From: Aselliscus stoliczkanus
Taxonomy: Eukaryota > Chordata > Mammalia > Chiroptera > Hipposideridae
Direction of reading: 5' to 3'
Assembly (NCBI GenBank): GCA_033961575.1
Contig: CM066740.1
Span: forward strand, 64,589,117 to 64,653,116
DNA: 64,000 nucleotides
Part shown: positions 43,659 to 53,979 of the stretch, piece after piece
Numbering within the stretch: the first letter of the stretch is position 1
How the letters are laid out: each line of letters opens with the position of its first letter
Notes under the pieces: generated by a model
What the model was told of the DNA's origin: nothing
The model's input: the letters and a program-made list of their open reading frames with translations, nothing else
Databases searched by the model: none
Translations under genes and position numbers: made by a program

Positions 43659-45989
43659 CACTTTTAATCTGTAAAGAACCTAACACACTACATGGTAGAG
43701 TCAATGTTCAAGAAATGCTTAGACCAGAGTCAGGGCCAGGGTGAGACAAATGAGGTACTTGCCTTGGGTGCAAAAGTGCAGAGGGTGCCAAAATCCCATA
43801 ATCAAGATAAATATTTTTCTTTTGTCTAAGATAAATATTTTAATGCTATACTTTAAGAAATCAAATTCCATGCAAAAAAAATAAAACATAAATGAAATGT
43901 CAACATTTTAAATAAATGCAGGGTCAAAACAGATACATAATTGAACTGCGTGTCTTGATTCATTCTTTCTGAACAAAACTGTGTTGTGAAATAGTTGATA
44001 TATATTACCTTAATCTTACAAGCATGTTCCAGATGGTTGTTTGGGACCCTGAACTATATAAATAGAAAAAAATTAATTTTGTCCATGCTACAAAGAAACA
44101 AAGTTTGGAAATGAAGCCTGGAAAACCAGATTTCTATCTTTATTGTAAATGCAATGTTATATTGTTTGGGACATTTCTTACCTGTGTTGATAAGGACACT
44201 ATTTGTAAATAACAAATAAATCCTTTAGAATTCCTTATTTCAAAAGATATTTGAATTGCGTTGGCTTTCATTTACTGGCTGTGTCAAAAAAATGACATGT
44301 TTGTCTTTTTGTTTTTAGTAATGTGCAGTCAGACCAGTTCAGAGAGACTTCTTACAATGCTTCAGTCCTAGGTCACACTAAGGCAGAAAAAATGTAAGGG
44401 AACAATACATATTCAAAAACGGTGAATTAAGTAAATAGAGGGGAAATATTTTAAAACATTCCAACTTCAGTAACCTACAACTATATTTCTTATAGTATAC
44501 TAAATTAACTAAAAACTTTGTAATTTAAATGACAGCTATTATAATTATATTTTTCTTCATTTAAATATAAATGCTTTAATTATACAAATTACCAATGACA
44601 TATAATAGAGTGTAAGAAGCTTCTTTAAAATCCAGTTACATAAGAACTCAGAGTCAATCAGTGTCATTTTATAACAATAATAAAAGTAAATCAATGATCG
44701 TGAATTTGGATATTTTTCAATTCTTGAATCTTAGGTATCTCAATTTGCATTTCTGTTAAAAATATTTACTATAGGTAATGCACTTAGTATATTTTAAGAA
44801 GCACCTTGGTTGGGAGGCCAAGAACTATAAAATAATGCCTAAGGTATAAAATTACTGAGATTCTGACATTTTGTCTAAGGCTGAGGACTTAATATCAAAA
44901 TACAGGTAGCTTATATGAGCAATATTTAAAAATATATTTTGTGTAAAAATTTGTCTTTTATTATGTGTGAATCTGGTAAAGTTTTCATGTGAGGTTTACA
45001 ATCGAATGCATCGTGTCTATTTTCTGTATCACAGCCTTTTTACACAAAGTGACCTACTGCTAATACAATATGTATGTAACTACCAATAAGCAGTAAAAGC
45101 ATTATTTCTATAGATGCACCCTTTATACATACATACACAGCCTCAGTGGTGTATTTATCCATACAACATCACTACACAGTTGTTGAATCTACCCATAGCT
45201 TTATTCTTTCTAGATATAGATATATAAAAAATCACAAGGATAACTGGTGCAACCATATAAATTATAAGCCTTTTATAGCCTAGGGCTAAACTTTTCCTGT
45301 CAGGGAGATTCGTTGGTAGATTTTCCATTTGTCTGCAGACATTTGTGCATAATCAGGACAGTGGATATCAGTTCAAATTCTCCTCTGCCTAGCAAGCATT
45401 TCTGGCCATAGACAAGGTAAGCACAAAAGAGAATGTGTATACATCTGCCCAGACAAAAAGCTAGGTCACTGCGTGCCTCAGGAGGCATCTCATCTGACTT
45501 TATTTCTTGATTATTCCTCCTACCTACAAGAAGTATGAGAGTACCAGACTTTCTCTACTACAACTGTCACTGGATTTGTTTTATCTATGCATAAATCGTT
45601 TTTGTGAAAAAATTATATATGGATCTCCAAAATCAGGGAGATGTTTTTTTCTTGAACATTCTTTTCCTTCATCCTGACAACAACTTTGGGAATGTAATGC
45701 CATATATAACTAAGAGGTAGGGTAATATTAAATTTCTTTGAAATATCACATGTTGTATAATTTCACAGTCACCTGACATTCAAATTTCCAAAGAAAGTGG
45801 CTGAGACCGCAGAGCATCTCAAGGCACCATGTCAACTCCGTGAGAATTGTGGCAGACACAAAAGCTTTGTAAGTGTGACTTTTCCCAGCTCAGCAGAGAC
45901 ACTGAGATAGTCCACTCTCTTATATTCAACAGCTAATTTGTATCCTTTTGAATTACCTCAAGAATGATACTTCAAAAACAAAAGACAAG
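43659..45989. other. Low-copy or unrecognised sequence
   Basis: 2.3 kb without a gene or a repeat that I can name. A polypyrimidine-AG (44310-44322) could mimic a splice acceptor, but no reading frame or matching donor supports an exon. The minus open frame at 45300-45488 has no recognisable domain. Confidence 0.45.
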
Positions 45990-48960
45990 AAAAATAATTA
46001 CATAATGATCAAGTGGGATTTATTCCAGGTATGCACCATTAGAAAATCAATAATGTTATCCACCACAGCAATAGATTTAAGAAGAAAAATCATATGATCA
46101 TATCAATTGACAGAAAAAAAAAACAGTTGACAAAATACAACACCATTCCACATAAAAAATCAGCTAACAAGGAAAACAGGAGAACTTCCTCAATATGATA
46201 AGAACATCTACAAATAACCTACAGCAAACAGCAAATTTAATGGTGAGAAATTAGACAAGTTCCCTTAAGATTAGGAACAAGGCAAGTACATCCTTCCTTA
46301 CCAATTCTATTCAACATCACAGTGAAAGTCCTAGCTAGTGTAATAAGACAAGAAAAGCAAATAAAACTTTACAGATTGGAAAGGAAAAAATAAGACTGTC
46401 TATTTACAGATGGCAGAATTGACTATGGTAGAAACCCTAAAATCAATTTTTTAAAAACCCTCCTAGAATTAAATAACAGTATAATTATGTCTTATGATAC
46501 AATGTTCATATATGTAAATATTAACAAAGATTAATAAAATATTAACAAATTGGAATTAAAAAAAATATCATTTATAATAGCACCCAAAACATGAATTACT
46601 TAGGTATAAATATAACAAAACATGTATAAGACATGAGCAGAAAGTTACAAAGCACTGATTAAAAAAAATCGAAGAATATCTGAATATATGGAGACATAGT
46701 CCCTGTTTAGGGGTTGGAATACTCAACATTGTTAAAGATGTCACTTCTTCCCAATTTGATTTATAGGTCCAAAGAAATCCCAATCGAAATTTCAGTAAGC
46801 TATCCTGTGGATACTAGAAAACTCATTCTAAAATTTATATGGAAAGACAAAGACCTAGAATAACTAGAAAAACACTGAAGAAAAAAATAAGTGAAGAACA
46901 CATACTCCTTGATTTCACAACTTACTATAAAGCTACAATAATCAAAGAGTATAGTGTTGACAAAAGAATAGATACAATGTTTAATTGAACAGAATAGAGA
47001 ACCCCCAAATAGACCTACACTAAAAGAATAAATTGATATTTGACAAAAAGGCAAAATCAATTTAATGTTAATGGAGAAAGGACAGTCTCTTCAACAAATA
47101 GTGTTGGAACAACTCGATGTCCATATACAAATAAAATAAAATAATAAAATAAACTTGGACATAGATTTTATACCTTTCCCAAAAATTAACTCAAAGTGGA
47201 TCATAGACCTAAATGTAAAATTCAAAACTATAACGCTTCTTGAAGAAAAAATATGCAAGAAAATATACATGACACAGTGTTTACTGATGATTTTTAAATA
47301 CAACACCAATAGCACAATTTGTGAAAGAAAAAAAAATGGCAAATTGGACTTTATTAAAGAAAAAACAAAAATTTCTGTTCTGTGGAAGACTCTGTTAATA
47401 GAACAAGAACAAGCCATAGTCTGAGAGAAAATATTTTCACAATGCATACATAATAAAGGACTTTTATCCAAAATATACAAAGGTCATTTAACAATAAAAC
47501 AAATATTTCAATTTAAAAATGAACAAAAGAACAGACACCTTGTTGAACAAAACATACAAAAGGCAAACAATCCCATGAAAATATTCTCAACATTATTTGT
47601 CACTAGGGAGTTGAAAATTAAAACAAGGAGATTCTACTGCACATCTATTAGAATGGCTAAAATCCCAAAACTGACAAAACCAATTGCTGGTGAGCATGTG
47701 GAGGAAGAACTCTCATTTATTTTTGGTAGAAATGCAAAATGCTACGGCCACTTTGGAAAACTGGTAGATTCTTACTAGCTAAACATAGTCATGTATGGAC
47801 ATAAGTGTATTCATGTGTACATTTATATACACATATGTGTGATATCTGTCAGCTGGGAGCTGGGAGGGCCTACAAGCAATGACATCCCAATAGCAACTAT
47901 TATACCTAGAACGCAGATCTTGGTTTCTGGTACCCTTCTCTAATATAAGGAACCAGGGGTTATTGGAGAAATGGCTGATTCTAGACTGAGGTAAGAAATA
48001 TACAAGGTAAACCGATATAGCACCTTGTAGTACCATAAAGTAGGAAAATGCAAGGAAGGGAGAGAGGGAGGGAGAAGGAAGGAAGGACCTAATAAAGAAA
48101 ACCAGAAAGCCACAGTGATGCAGATATCAAAGGGATACAAGAGCCATTAAAAGAGCTCCTAGTAGCCAAAACTCAAACAATTTGAGCAACTAAATAAAGC
48201 AGTGTTAGATTATAATTCAAAGTATAAAATCAATATCCATGAGTCATGTTCATATAAGTAAATAATGGAATAAATAAATGAACAAACAAATGAGAATGGA
48301 CTAACAAATTCTGAATAATCTATGTAGCTACTCTGCACTTAAGGTAGTAGAGCATAACTCCCCACTCCTTAAGTGTGAGCTGCTCTTGGTGACTTTCTTC
48401 CAAACACAATATAGAAAGGGATGAAAAGAGTAACAGGAAACTTGACAACCACCACTTCAGCTATATGATTAAGGTCAACATCAACAGTGAAAAGTCATAT
48501 GATACATATTGGCACCCTTGATGTGATGTGCTAAGAATGGGCCCTTTCTTCTCGGGTCTTCTTCCATAAAAACCATAACCTCAATCAAATCATGAGAAAA
48601 ATATCAGACAAAACCCAACTGAAGAACATTATACAAAATACCTGACCAATAGTTTTCAAAACTGTCAAGGCCAGAAAAACAAGAAAAATTCTAAGAAATT
48701 GTCACAACCTAAAAAATATCCTAAAAATTTTTAATGACTAAATGTTATGTATCCTGGAAAGGATACTGGAACAGAAGAAGTATGGACTTTAGTTAATAAT
48801 AATCTATTAATATTAGTTTCATTAATTGTGACAACTGTATCATACAAATAAAAATGTTGATAACAAGGGGAATTCAATGTTAATATTTGTGAACTTTATA
48901 TTATCTGCAACAATTTCATATGTAAAACTGTTCTAAGATTAAAAGTTTATTTAAAAAATT
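45990..48960 (+). mobile_element. Old L1 ORF2 (reverse transcriptase onward) and 3'UTR
   Basis: Starts in the reverse-transcriptase region (ATGATCAAGTGGGATTTATTCCAGG, 46005, corresponding to the DQVGFIPGM block at 22700). It runs through TCATATCAATTGACAGA, AAGATTAGGAACAAGGCAAG, the 47155-47424 open frame (IDFIPFPKINSKWIIDLNVK) and AATTGCTGGTGAGCATGTGGAGG. The 3'UTR includes GAACGCAGATCTTGGTTTCTGG and AATGGCTGATTCTAGACTGAGGTAAGAAATA (47971-48001), an L1ME-like landmark. All frames broken. Confidence 0.82.
48053..48086. repeat. Purine-rich (GGGA/GGAA)n tract
   Basis: A short A/G-only stretch inside the L1 3'UTR. Confidence 0.85.
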
Positions 48961-48989
48961 TGAAAGACAAGTATGTTTAAATACATAAC

Positions 48990-49500
48990 ATCTCTAGTAA
49001 TTATGCTATGTTAATATATTCCAAGCACTGCAGTTATAGTAGCAAGAATGATGAAATCCATACTTTCATGAAGCTAACATTCAAGTGGGAAAGAGGCAAA
49101 ACAAATAAATGTAAAACAAAATGTAATGTAATAAAAGCTATGAAACAATATAAATCATGCTATATAATATAAATCATGTAATAAAATCAGGATATAAATC
49201 AATAAAAACATAGATGGACAGAATACTTCTGAATATTTTTTTAAAGATAAAAAAAATGATTTTTTTCTTTTTCGTAATTTCATCCTAGATGTACTAGTGA
49301 AAATATTCCAGAAGTACAGGATTTTTTTTTTTAAAGGCAAATTCGAGTTGTAGCATTAGTTTCTGAACTCTGGAAGAGGACTCTAGCATCTGGATTTTAG
49401 AAAGATGCCATTTATGAAAAGGAATTTTATTCTGATAGAGAAAATAGAATGACAGTTGGGCATTTTGTATGATGGGAGAGGAAGGATGGGCGTTAAGGTG
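48990..49500 (-). mobile_element. L2 (LINE2), antisense, old
   Basis: TCCAAGCACTGCAGTTATAGTAGCAAGAATG (49020-49050) followed by TTTCATGAAGCTAACATTCAAGTGGGAAAGAGGC (49065-49098) matches the antisense L2 3' region ('…catggagcttacattctagtgggg…'). Downstream parts are weak. Confidence 0.6.
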
Positions 49501-49556
49501 CTTAGTCAAACCATTAAGGGAAAGTTTTCTATATTTGGTCCAAATTTCATATACTT

Positions 49557-49666
49557 TTTTTTTTTTTTTTGGAGGGCAGTGTCACTGGCCCTCATATGTG
49601 GGATCTGAACCAGGGCCGCTGGCGTCCCAAGCCAGCTTTTAACCACCGCGCCACTCGCCCGGCCCC
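49557..49666 (-). mobile_element. tRNA-derived SINE, family 2 (short form)
   Basis: Antisense copy with poly-T start, GGAGGGCAGTGTCACTGGCC and the head at the right (CCACTCGCCCGGCCC). The 16-bp TSD CAAATTTCATATACTT (49541-49556) / CAAATTTCATATTCTT (49667-49682) has one mismatch. Confidence 0.93.
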
Positions 49667-49783
49667 CAAATTTCATATTCTTAAATGAAATCAATTTACA
49701 TGTTATTGTGGCCTATCATTTAATTAGGACAACTGAAACAAGACAAGAGACAGTAATTTTGAAGTCAGCCTCGATCCAAATCT

Positions 49784-50201
49784 AGGGCTGGCAGAGTGGT
49801 GCATTGGTTAAGAGTTGGCTTGGGACGCCAGCTCTGAGCATCAGGGCCCCAGTTCAGATCCCATATGAGGGCCAGTGTCACTGCACCCTCCACAGCTAAG
49901 ATGGTGAACAACAGCTCAACCTGGAACTGGGCTGCCGTGAGTAGCCAGTGAAGGTGTAGGCTGTAGCCCCTGCTGTAGTAGGCTGCTGTGAGCTACCGTG
50001 AGTGTATGGCTGGCAGCCAGTGTGAGCAGCCGTCCAATGGCCAGCAAACGACTGCCTAACCCCTGAAGAGCACAATGATAATACCAACATGGGCCAGTAA
50101 GGTGATGTCCTCCACAACTAGACTGAAGAACAAAAGGACAGGAAATTCTGTGTTCCCTTCCCTCAATTCCCCAATAAAATCTTAAAAAAAAAAAAAAAAA
50201 A
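49784..50201 (+). mobile_element. Long-form tRNA-derived SINE, family 2 (about 418 bp)
   Basis: Sense copy: AGGGCTGGCAGAGTGGTGCA, TTGGTTAAGAGTTGGCTTGG, CCAGTTCAGATCCC (B-box region), GGGCCAGTGTCACTGCACCC, then the long extension CTCCACAGCTAAGATGGTGA … GTGAGCAGCC … ending CCCCAATAAAATCTTAAAA and poly-A. TSD ATCCAAATCT (49774) / ATCTAAATCT (50202). The extension matches the antisense copy at 40784-41225, so both descend from one long source element. Confidence 0.92.
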
Positions 50202-50329
50202 ATCTAAATCTGGGCTTTATAAACCCTGTATCATCCCGGGCAAGTCCCACTACTTCTCTGGGCCTCAATTTTCTTGTTTACAAAATGGGAGCAAAAATGT
50301 AACCTTCCATAGGATTGGACCATACTTTT

Positions 50330-50335
50330 GTTTGT

Positions 50336-50374
<39 letters not shown>

Positions 50375-50472
50375 TTTGAGGGCAGTGTCACTGGCCCTCA
50401 TATGTGGGACCTGAACTGGGGCTGCTGGCTTCCCAAGACAGTGCTTAACCACCACGCCATTCCGCGGGCCCC
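50330..50472 (-). mobile_element. tRNA-derived SINE, family 2 (short form), with (TTTA)n tail
   Basis: The T/A-rich tail (50330-50377) became a TTTA microsatellite. The body is GAGGGCAGTGTCACTGGCCC … ACTGGGGCTGCTGGCTTCCC … GCGGGCC. An exact 14-bp TSD TGGACCATACTTTT lies at 50316-50329 and 50473-50486. Confidence 0.95.
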
Positions 50473-50599
50473 TGGACCATACTTTTAAATGAGATAATTA
50501 GAAGCTTGACACAGAGTAAACACTCATTAATGGTACCTCTTATTTTTAACAGTTATGAATAGAATATTGGATTTATATCAAAAAGTTGGTTTAATATGT

Positions 50600-51600
50600 A
50601 ATATGCTTAATTCTGAAAGTTTAAAAATACGTTTATTACATTTATTATTTTTGTCAAAGTAATGCATGCATATTATTTGAAAACTTTAATAGGCTTATGA
50701 GACTTAAACTAAAAATACATATCAATCTTTCCTTTTCCTCAGTCTGGTTTGCTAGAGTCAACCACTTTTAACGCTTTTGTTTCTTCTGGTCCATACCTGT
50801 CTATTTATAAATAATATATATAAAATTCCACTTTCTGATTAATAAATTTTAGATATTTCCCTTTAACTTTCTATTATAATGAGTAAGGTCTTTATTACTT
50901 CCTAATTTTGTTAAATCAGTTATTTTGAAATTCATATTTAGTAATTTACTGTTTTAACCATGATCATATTCTTCACTAATGAATGGAGTATTTTGATTAC
51001 ACTTTTATCTTTTTGTTACATGTTTTGTTTGTAAATAACTGCTTGCTTAAAAAATTTTTCATTTGCTTACTTGTTCTTGAATCTCTTTTAGAGCTCAAAC
51101 AACTATAAAATACCTCTCAATACAATGTTCCACAAGTTTGTAATACAATTTGTAAGTTCCATTTTCTTCCTGAAGTCCCAATCTTCTAGTCTTATGTAGA
51201 CTGTTTTCTAGAACTTTTATTCTGTTACCCTTAGACTTTTTACTGTCATCTTGGGAGCTCCCTGCATTCTGTACTGTGTTGGTCACCCTGTTACTGGGAT
51301 TCTATATCCATCTCTATTTTGGATTACTCACTCCTTCTGTGGAAGACATCCTCTAGTAGTTTCCTAAGAAGAGGACCATGAAAAGTGCACTTTTGTTTTG
51401 AGATTTGCATGTCTGAAATGCCTTCTTTTTTCAACTATCACATTTAATTGATAGTTTCTCTGGATATAAACTTACACATTGAAAATAATTTCCATGTAAA
51501 GTTTTGAAGACATTGTTCCGTGGCTTTCTAGCTTCCAAAGCTGCTGTTGAGAATTTAATTATTCACATTCTCTTCTATTTAAAAATTTTAAAAATGTATT
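50600..51600 (-). mobile_element. Old L1 / HAL1-like, antisense ORF1 region
   Basis: TTGATAGTTTCTCTGGATATAAACTTACACATTG…ATTTTGAAGACATTGTTCCGTGGCTTTCTAGCTTCC (51448-51535) corresponds to the antisense ORF1 C-terminal coding region of old L1. The same position in the young copy is 24530-24640. The outer parts are uncertain. Confidence 0.55.
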
Positions 51601-51624
51601 TTTTTATTTTAACTATATTTTGAA

Positions 51625-51870
51625 AATAATACCTGAGTTCAGATCCTGATACGACCATTTTGGTATCTGTGTGATCTTAGTTGAGTTATTTAATTCCTCT
51701 GTGCCTCAATTTTCATATCTATAAATTGGGGATAATAATAGTATCTACTTTGTAGGATTATTCTCTGTATCAAATCAGTTAATATATGTAAAGCACTTAT
51801 AATAGACCTTGACAAATAACAAATGCTCTGTAACTATTTGCTGTCATCTTCATCATCATCATTATTATTG
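51625..51870 (+). mobile_element. MIR SINE, well preserved
   Basis: GAGTTCAGATCCTGATACGACC, GTGTGATCTTAGTTGAGTTATTTAATTCCTCTGTGCCTCAATTTTC (51669-51714), GGGGATAATAATAGTATCTAC and ATATGTAAAGCACTTATAATAGACCTTGACA in full MIR order. Confidence 0.9.
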
Positions 51871-51879
51871 CAATGGAAA

Positions 51880-52060
51880 TTTATTTAGGGATTTTAAGCA
51901 TAAGAGTATTGGGAACAATCACTCTGGCTTCTGGGCAGTGAATAGCTTGAAAAGATGATAGGACATAAAGTGCAGAAACAAGATTGGGATGACCACTTCT
52001 GAATGAACCTGCTTGGGGTGAGTGTTGGGAATCACCAGTGAAGACTAAGTTTGGTTGGTA
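51880..52060 (-). mobile_element. L2 (LINE2) fragment, antisense
   Basis: GATTTTAAGCATAAGAGTATTGGGAACAATCACTCTGGCTTCTGGGCAGTGAATAG resembles the same antisense L2 block as 12680-12740. The minus open frame 51881-52069 falls here and is not a gene. Confidence 0.5.
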
Positions 52061-53740
52061 CAGGGACATTTAAAAAATCACTTCCTATTTTCTCAAATGA
52101 AAACCACCCAATAGACTGACCAAGTACATTTTCAGGGTTACAGAAAAGCTAGGGTACAAAAACTAAGACAAACATGAATACTTTATTATTTGATATTTCT
52201 GGAAGAAAATTACACATCAATATGGGGAAATTGGAACTTTGTCCAACTTTCTTCCACGCATTTTAGAATTTAATATATTTGTGTGTGTGTATGATTATAC
52301 TTGGGAAGGTGGGGACAAAAATCTCCACGATAGTTTCTACTGCTTTGGCCACTGAAGGCTTAAATCCAGACATGGCTCTAAAGACATTATGTGGGCCCAG
52401 AAGAGCAGGAACAGACTCTACCACCACATACTTGCTCATTTGAAGCACATCACACCCATGACTGTGTGCGTACCATCATGCATCAGAGGCAAGAAAGTAT
52501 TAGCTGAGAATTCTAATCATTGCATGTCCACAGTGCATTTGCTTTTCTTTCTCTTTGCTAATTAAAAACTTAATTTTACTCTATAGGCAATTTTGGCCAT
52601 GGCACAATTATATCACATTATCTCTGACAAAACAATTAAGCTTTTCCAGAGTCATTTTTGAAAGGAGAACCTATTTACAAATTTAATAAATAAATATTGT
52701 AGCCAGGTAACTTAGGAATAGAGTCTGACTTTGGCTATATATAAGAAAATAATTAATTTTCTGTTCCAAAAATTTTCTAAAATGTGACAAACAGCAATTT
52801 GCCCATTCCGTACTTTATGCACAAAACATACATGTATGGCTGCTTGTATGACTGACATTGAGCCAGGCTTACTCATCCAGTTTATTTTTCTACAATCCAA
52901 GTGATATTATTTGTGTGCTGCATTCTGGTAATGAAGGGGTGCATCACCGCCCAGGACATCTGGCAATGCAGTAGGTGTCAGAAAATAATCAGTTACTCCC
53001 GTGGTTAATTCTTGCTACACTCTCTCACAGAGAGTGGGGCAAAAGAAAGGTGATACTGAATTTACAGCTAGAGGAAAGGCCATTTAATTGGATTAGCTGG
53101 CATCTCCCTTTCATCTTCCTTCTCTTATTTCCCCTCTTAACCCCCCCCCCCCACACACACACACACACACATCAGAGTGACAGGGTTTGGCAGTTCTGCT
53201 GAAAAGAGGAGCTAAGTTTTAAAGGCACCTATTAGTTGACTGAAGAGGACCAGGACCCATACTGTTTAAGTCCTCAGAGATGAAGCCTCAAGAGGCTGCA
53301 GCGCAGACACCTCAGTTCCCTGGACCATGTCACCTGTGTGGTCCCTGGCCAACTGCTACCCCCTACTTCCACCTAAATAATGGAGTTACTATCAGGGCAG
53401 CCAATGCAGCACTTTCCATGAGGATAAGTGTTCAAATGGTTTGTCTGAAAGTCAGTGAGTACTCTAGATGGCAGTGAGTGCTCCCTGACCTTCTTCTTCA
53501 CTCAATTCATATTTTACTTGGTTCAGAGTTTGCAATTACAACTGTAGTTTTTCTATTCACATAGTATCGTTGTAAATAATGGAAATCATCATGCTGGACT
53601 CCTGAGTGAGGCATCTCTTTAAATCAATGAAAATTGAAAATGGGTTTTATAGTCTAGTACCTTAAATGTATTATTTAGCAGAAAAATTCCAGGCTCATAA
53701 TCAAGAAATTTGGGTTCCCTTCCTTCTCCAGGCAGCAAAG
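52061..53740. other. Low-copy sequence, nothing recognised
   Basis: No gene or mobile element identified. A C-run followed by (CA)n lies at 53141-53172. A 61-codon minus frame at 52263-52448 (VVVESVPALLGPHNVFRAMS…) is not something I recognise and has no supporting context. Confidence 0.45.
53141..53172. repeat. Poly-C / (CA)n compound simple repeat
   Basis: 13 C residues followed by about nine CA units. Confidence 0.95.
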
Positions 53741-53975
53741 ACAACCACAGTATTGAACATTTACTGAAAGGCACTATTCTAAGCACTTCACATACATTAT
53801 TTTGTTTAATGTGCACAAAACCCCGTGAGCCAAGTTTTATTATCATCCTTTTTTTATGGAGGAGGTGATAGGGATATGGAGCCGTTATACAACTTGCCCA
53901 AAGTCTAATGGCTACTAAAAGGCAGAATTCAGGATTCAGCCTCAACATTCTGACTCCACTGCTTTCCATACACAT
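53741..53975 (-). mobile_element. MIR SINE, antisense
   Basis: AACATTTACTGAAAGGCACTATTCTAAGCACTTCACATACATTATTTTGTTTAATG (53756-53811), AACTTGCCCAAAGTCTAATGGCTAC, CAGAATTCAGGATTCAGCC and TCTGACTCCACTGC are the reverse complement of MIR in order. Confidence 0.85.
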
Positions 53976-53979
53976 GAGC

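Larger units (their letters stand above)
49755..50545 (+). mobile_element. MIR SINE split by two younger SINEs
   Basis: The core CGGGCAAGTCCCACTACTTCTCTGGGCCTCAATTTTCTTGTTTACAAAATGGGA (50238-50290) is clear MIR. The 3' part AAATGAGATAATTAGAAGCTTGACACAGAGTAAACACTCATTAATGG (50487-50533) follows the second insertion. Family-2 SINEs sit at 49784-50201 and 50330-50472. Confidence 0.85.

Noticed and set aside
44290..44400. Possible exon after a polypyrimidine-AG
   Set aside because: No open reading frame, no consistent donor site, no neighbouring exon. Such motifs are frequent by chance in T-rich DNA.
52263..52448. 61-codon minus frame VVVESVPALLGPHNVFRAMS…
   Set aside because: Looks protein-like for about 45 residues, but there is no recognised family, no splice context and no second frame to extend it.
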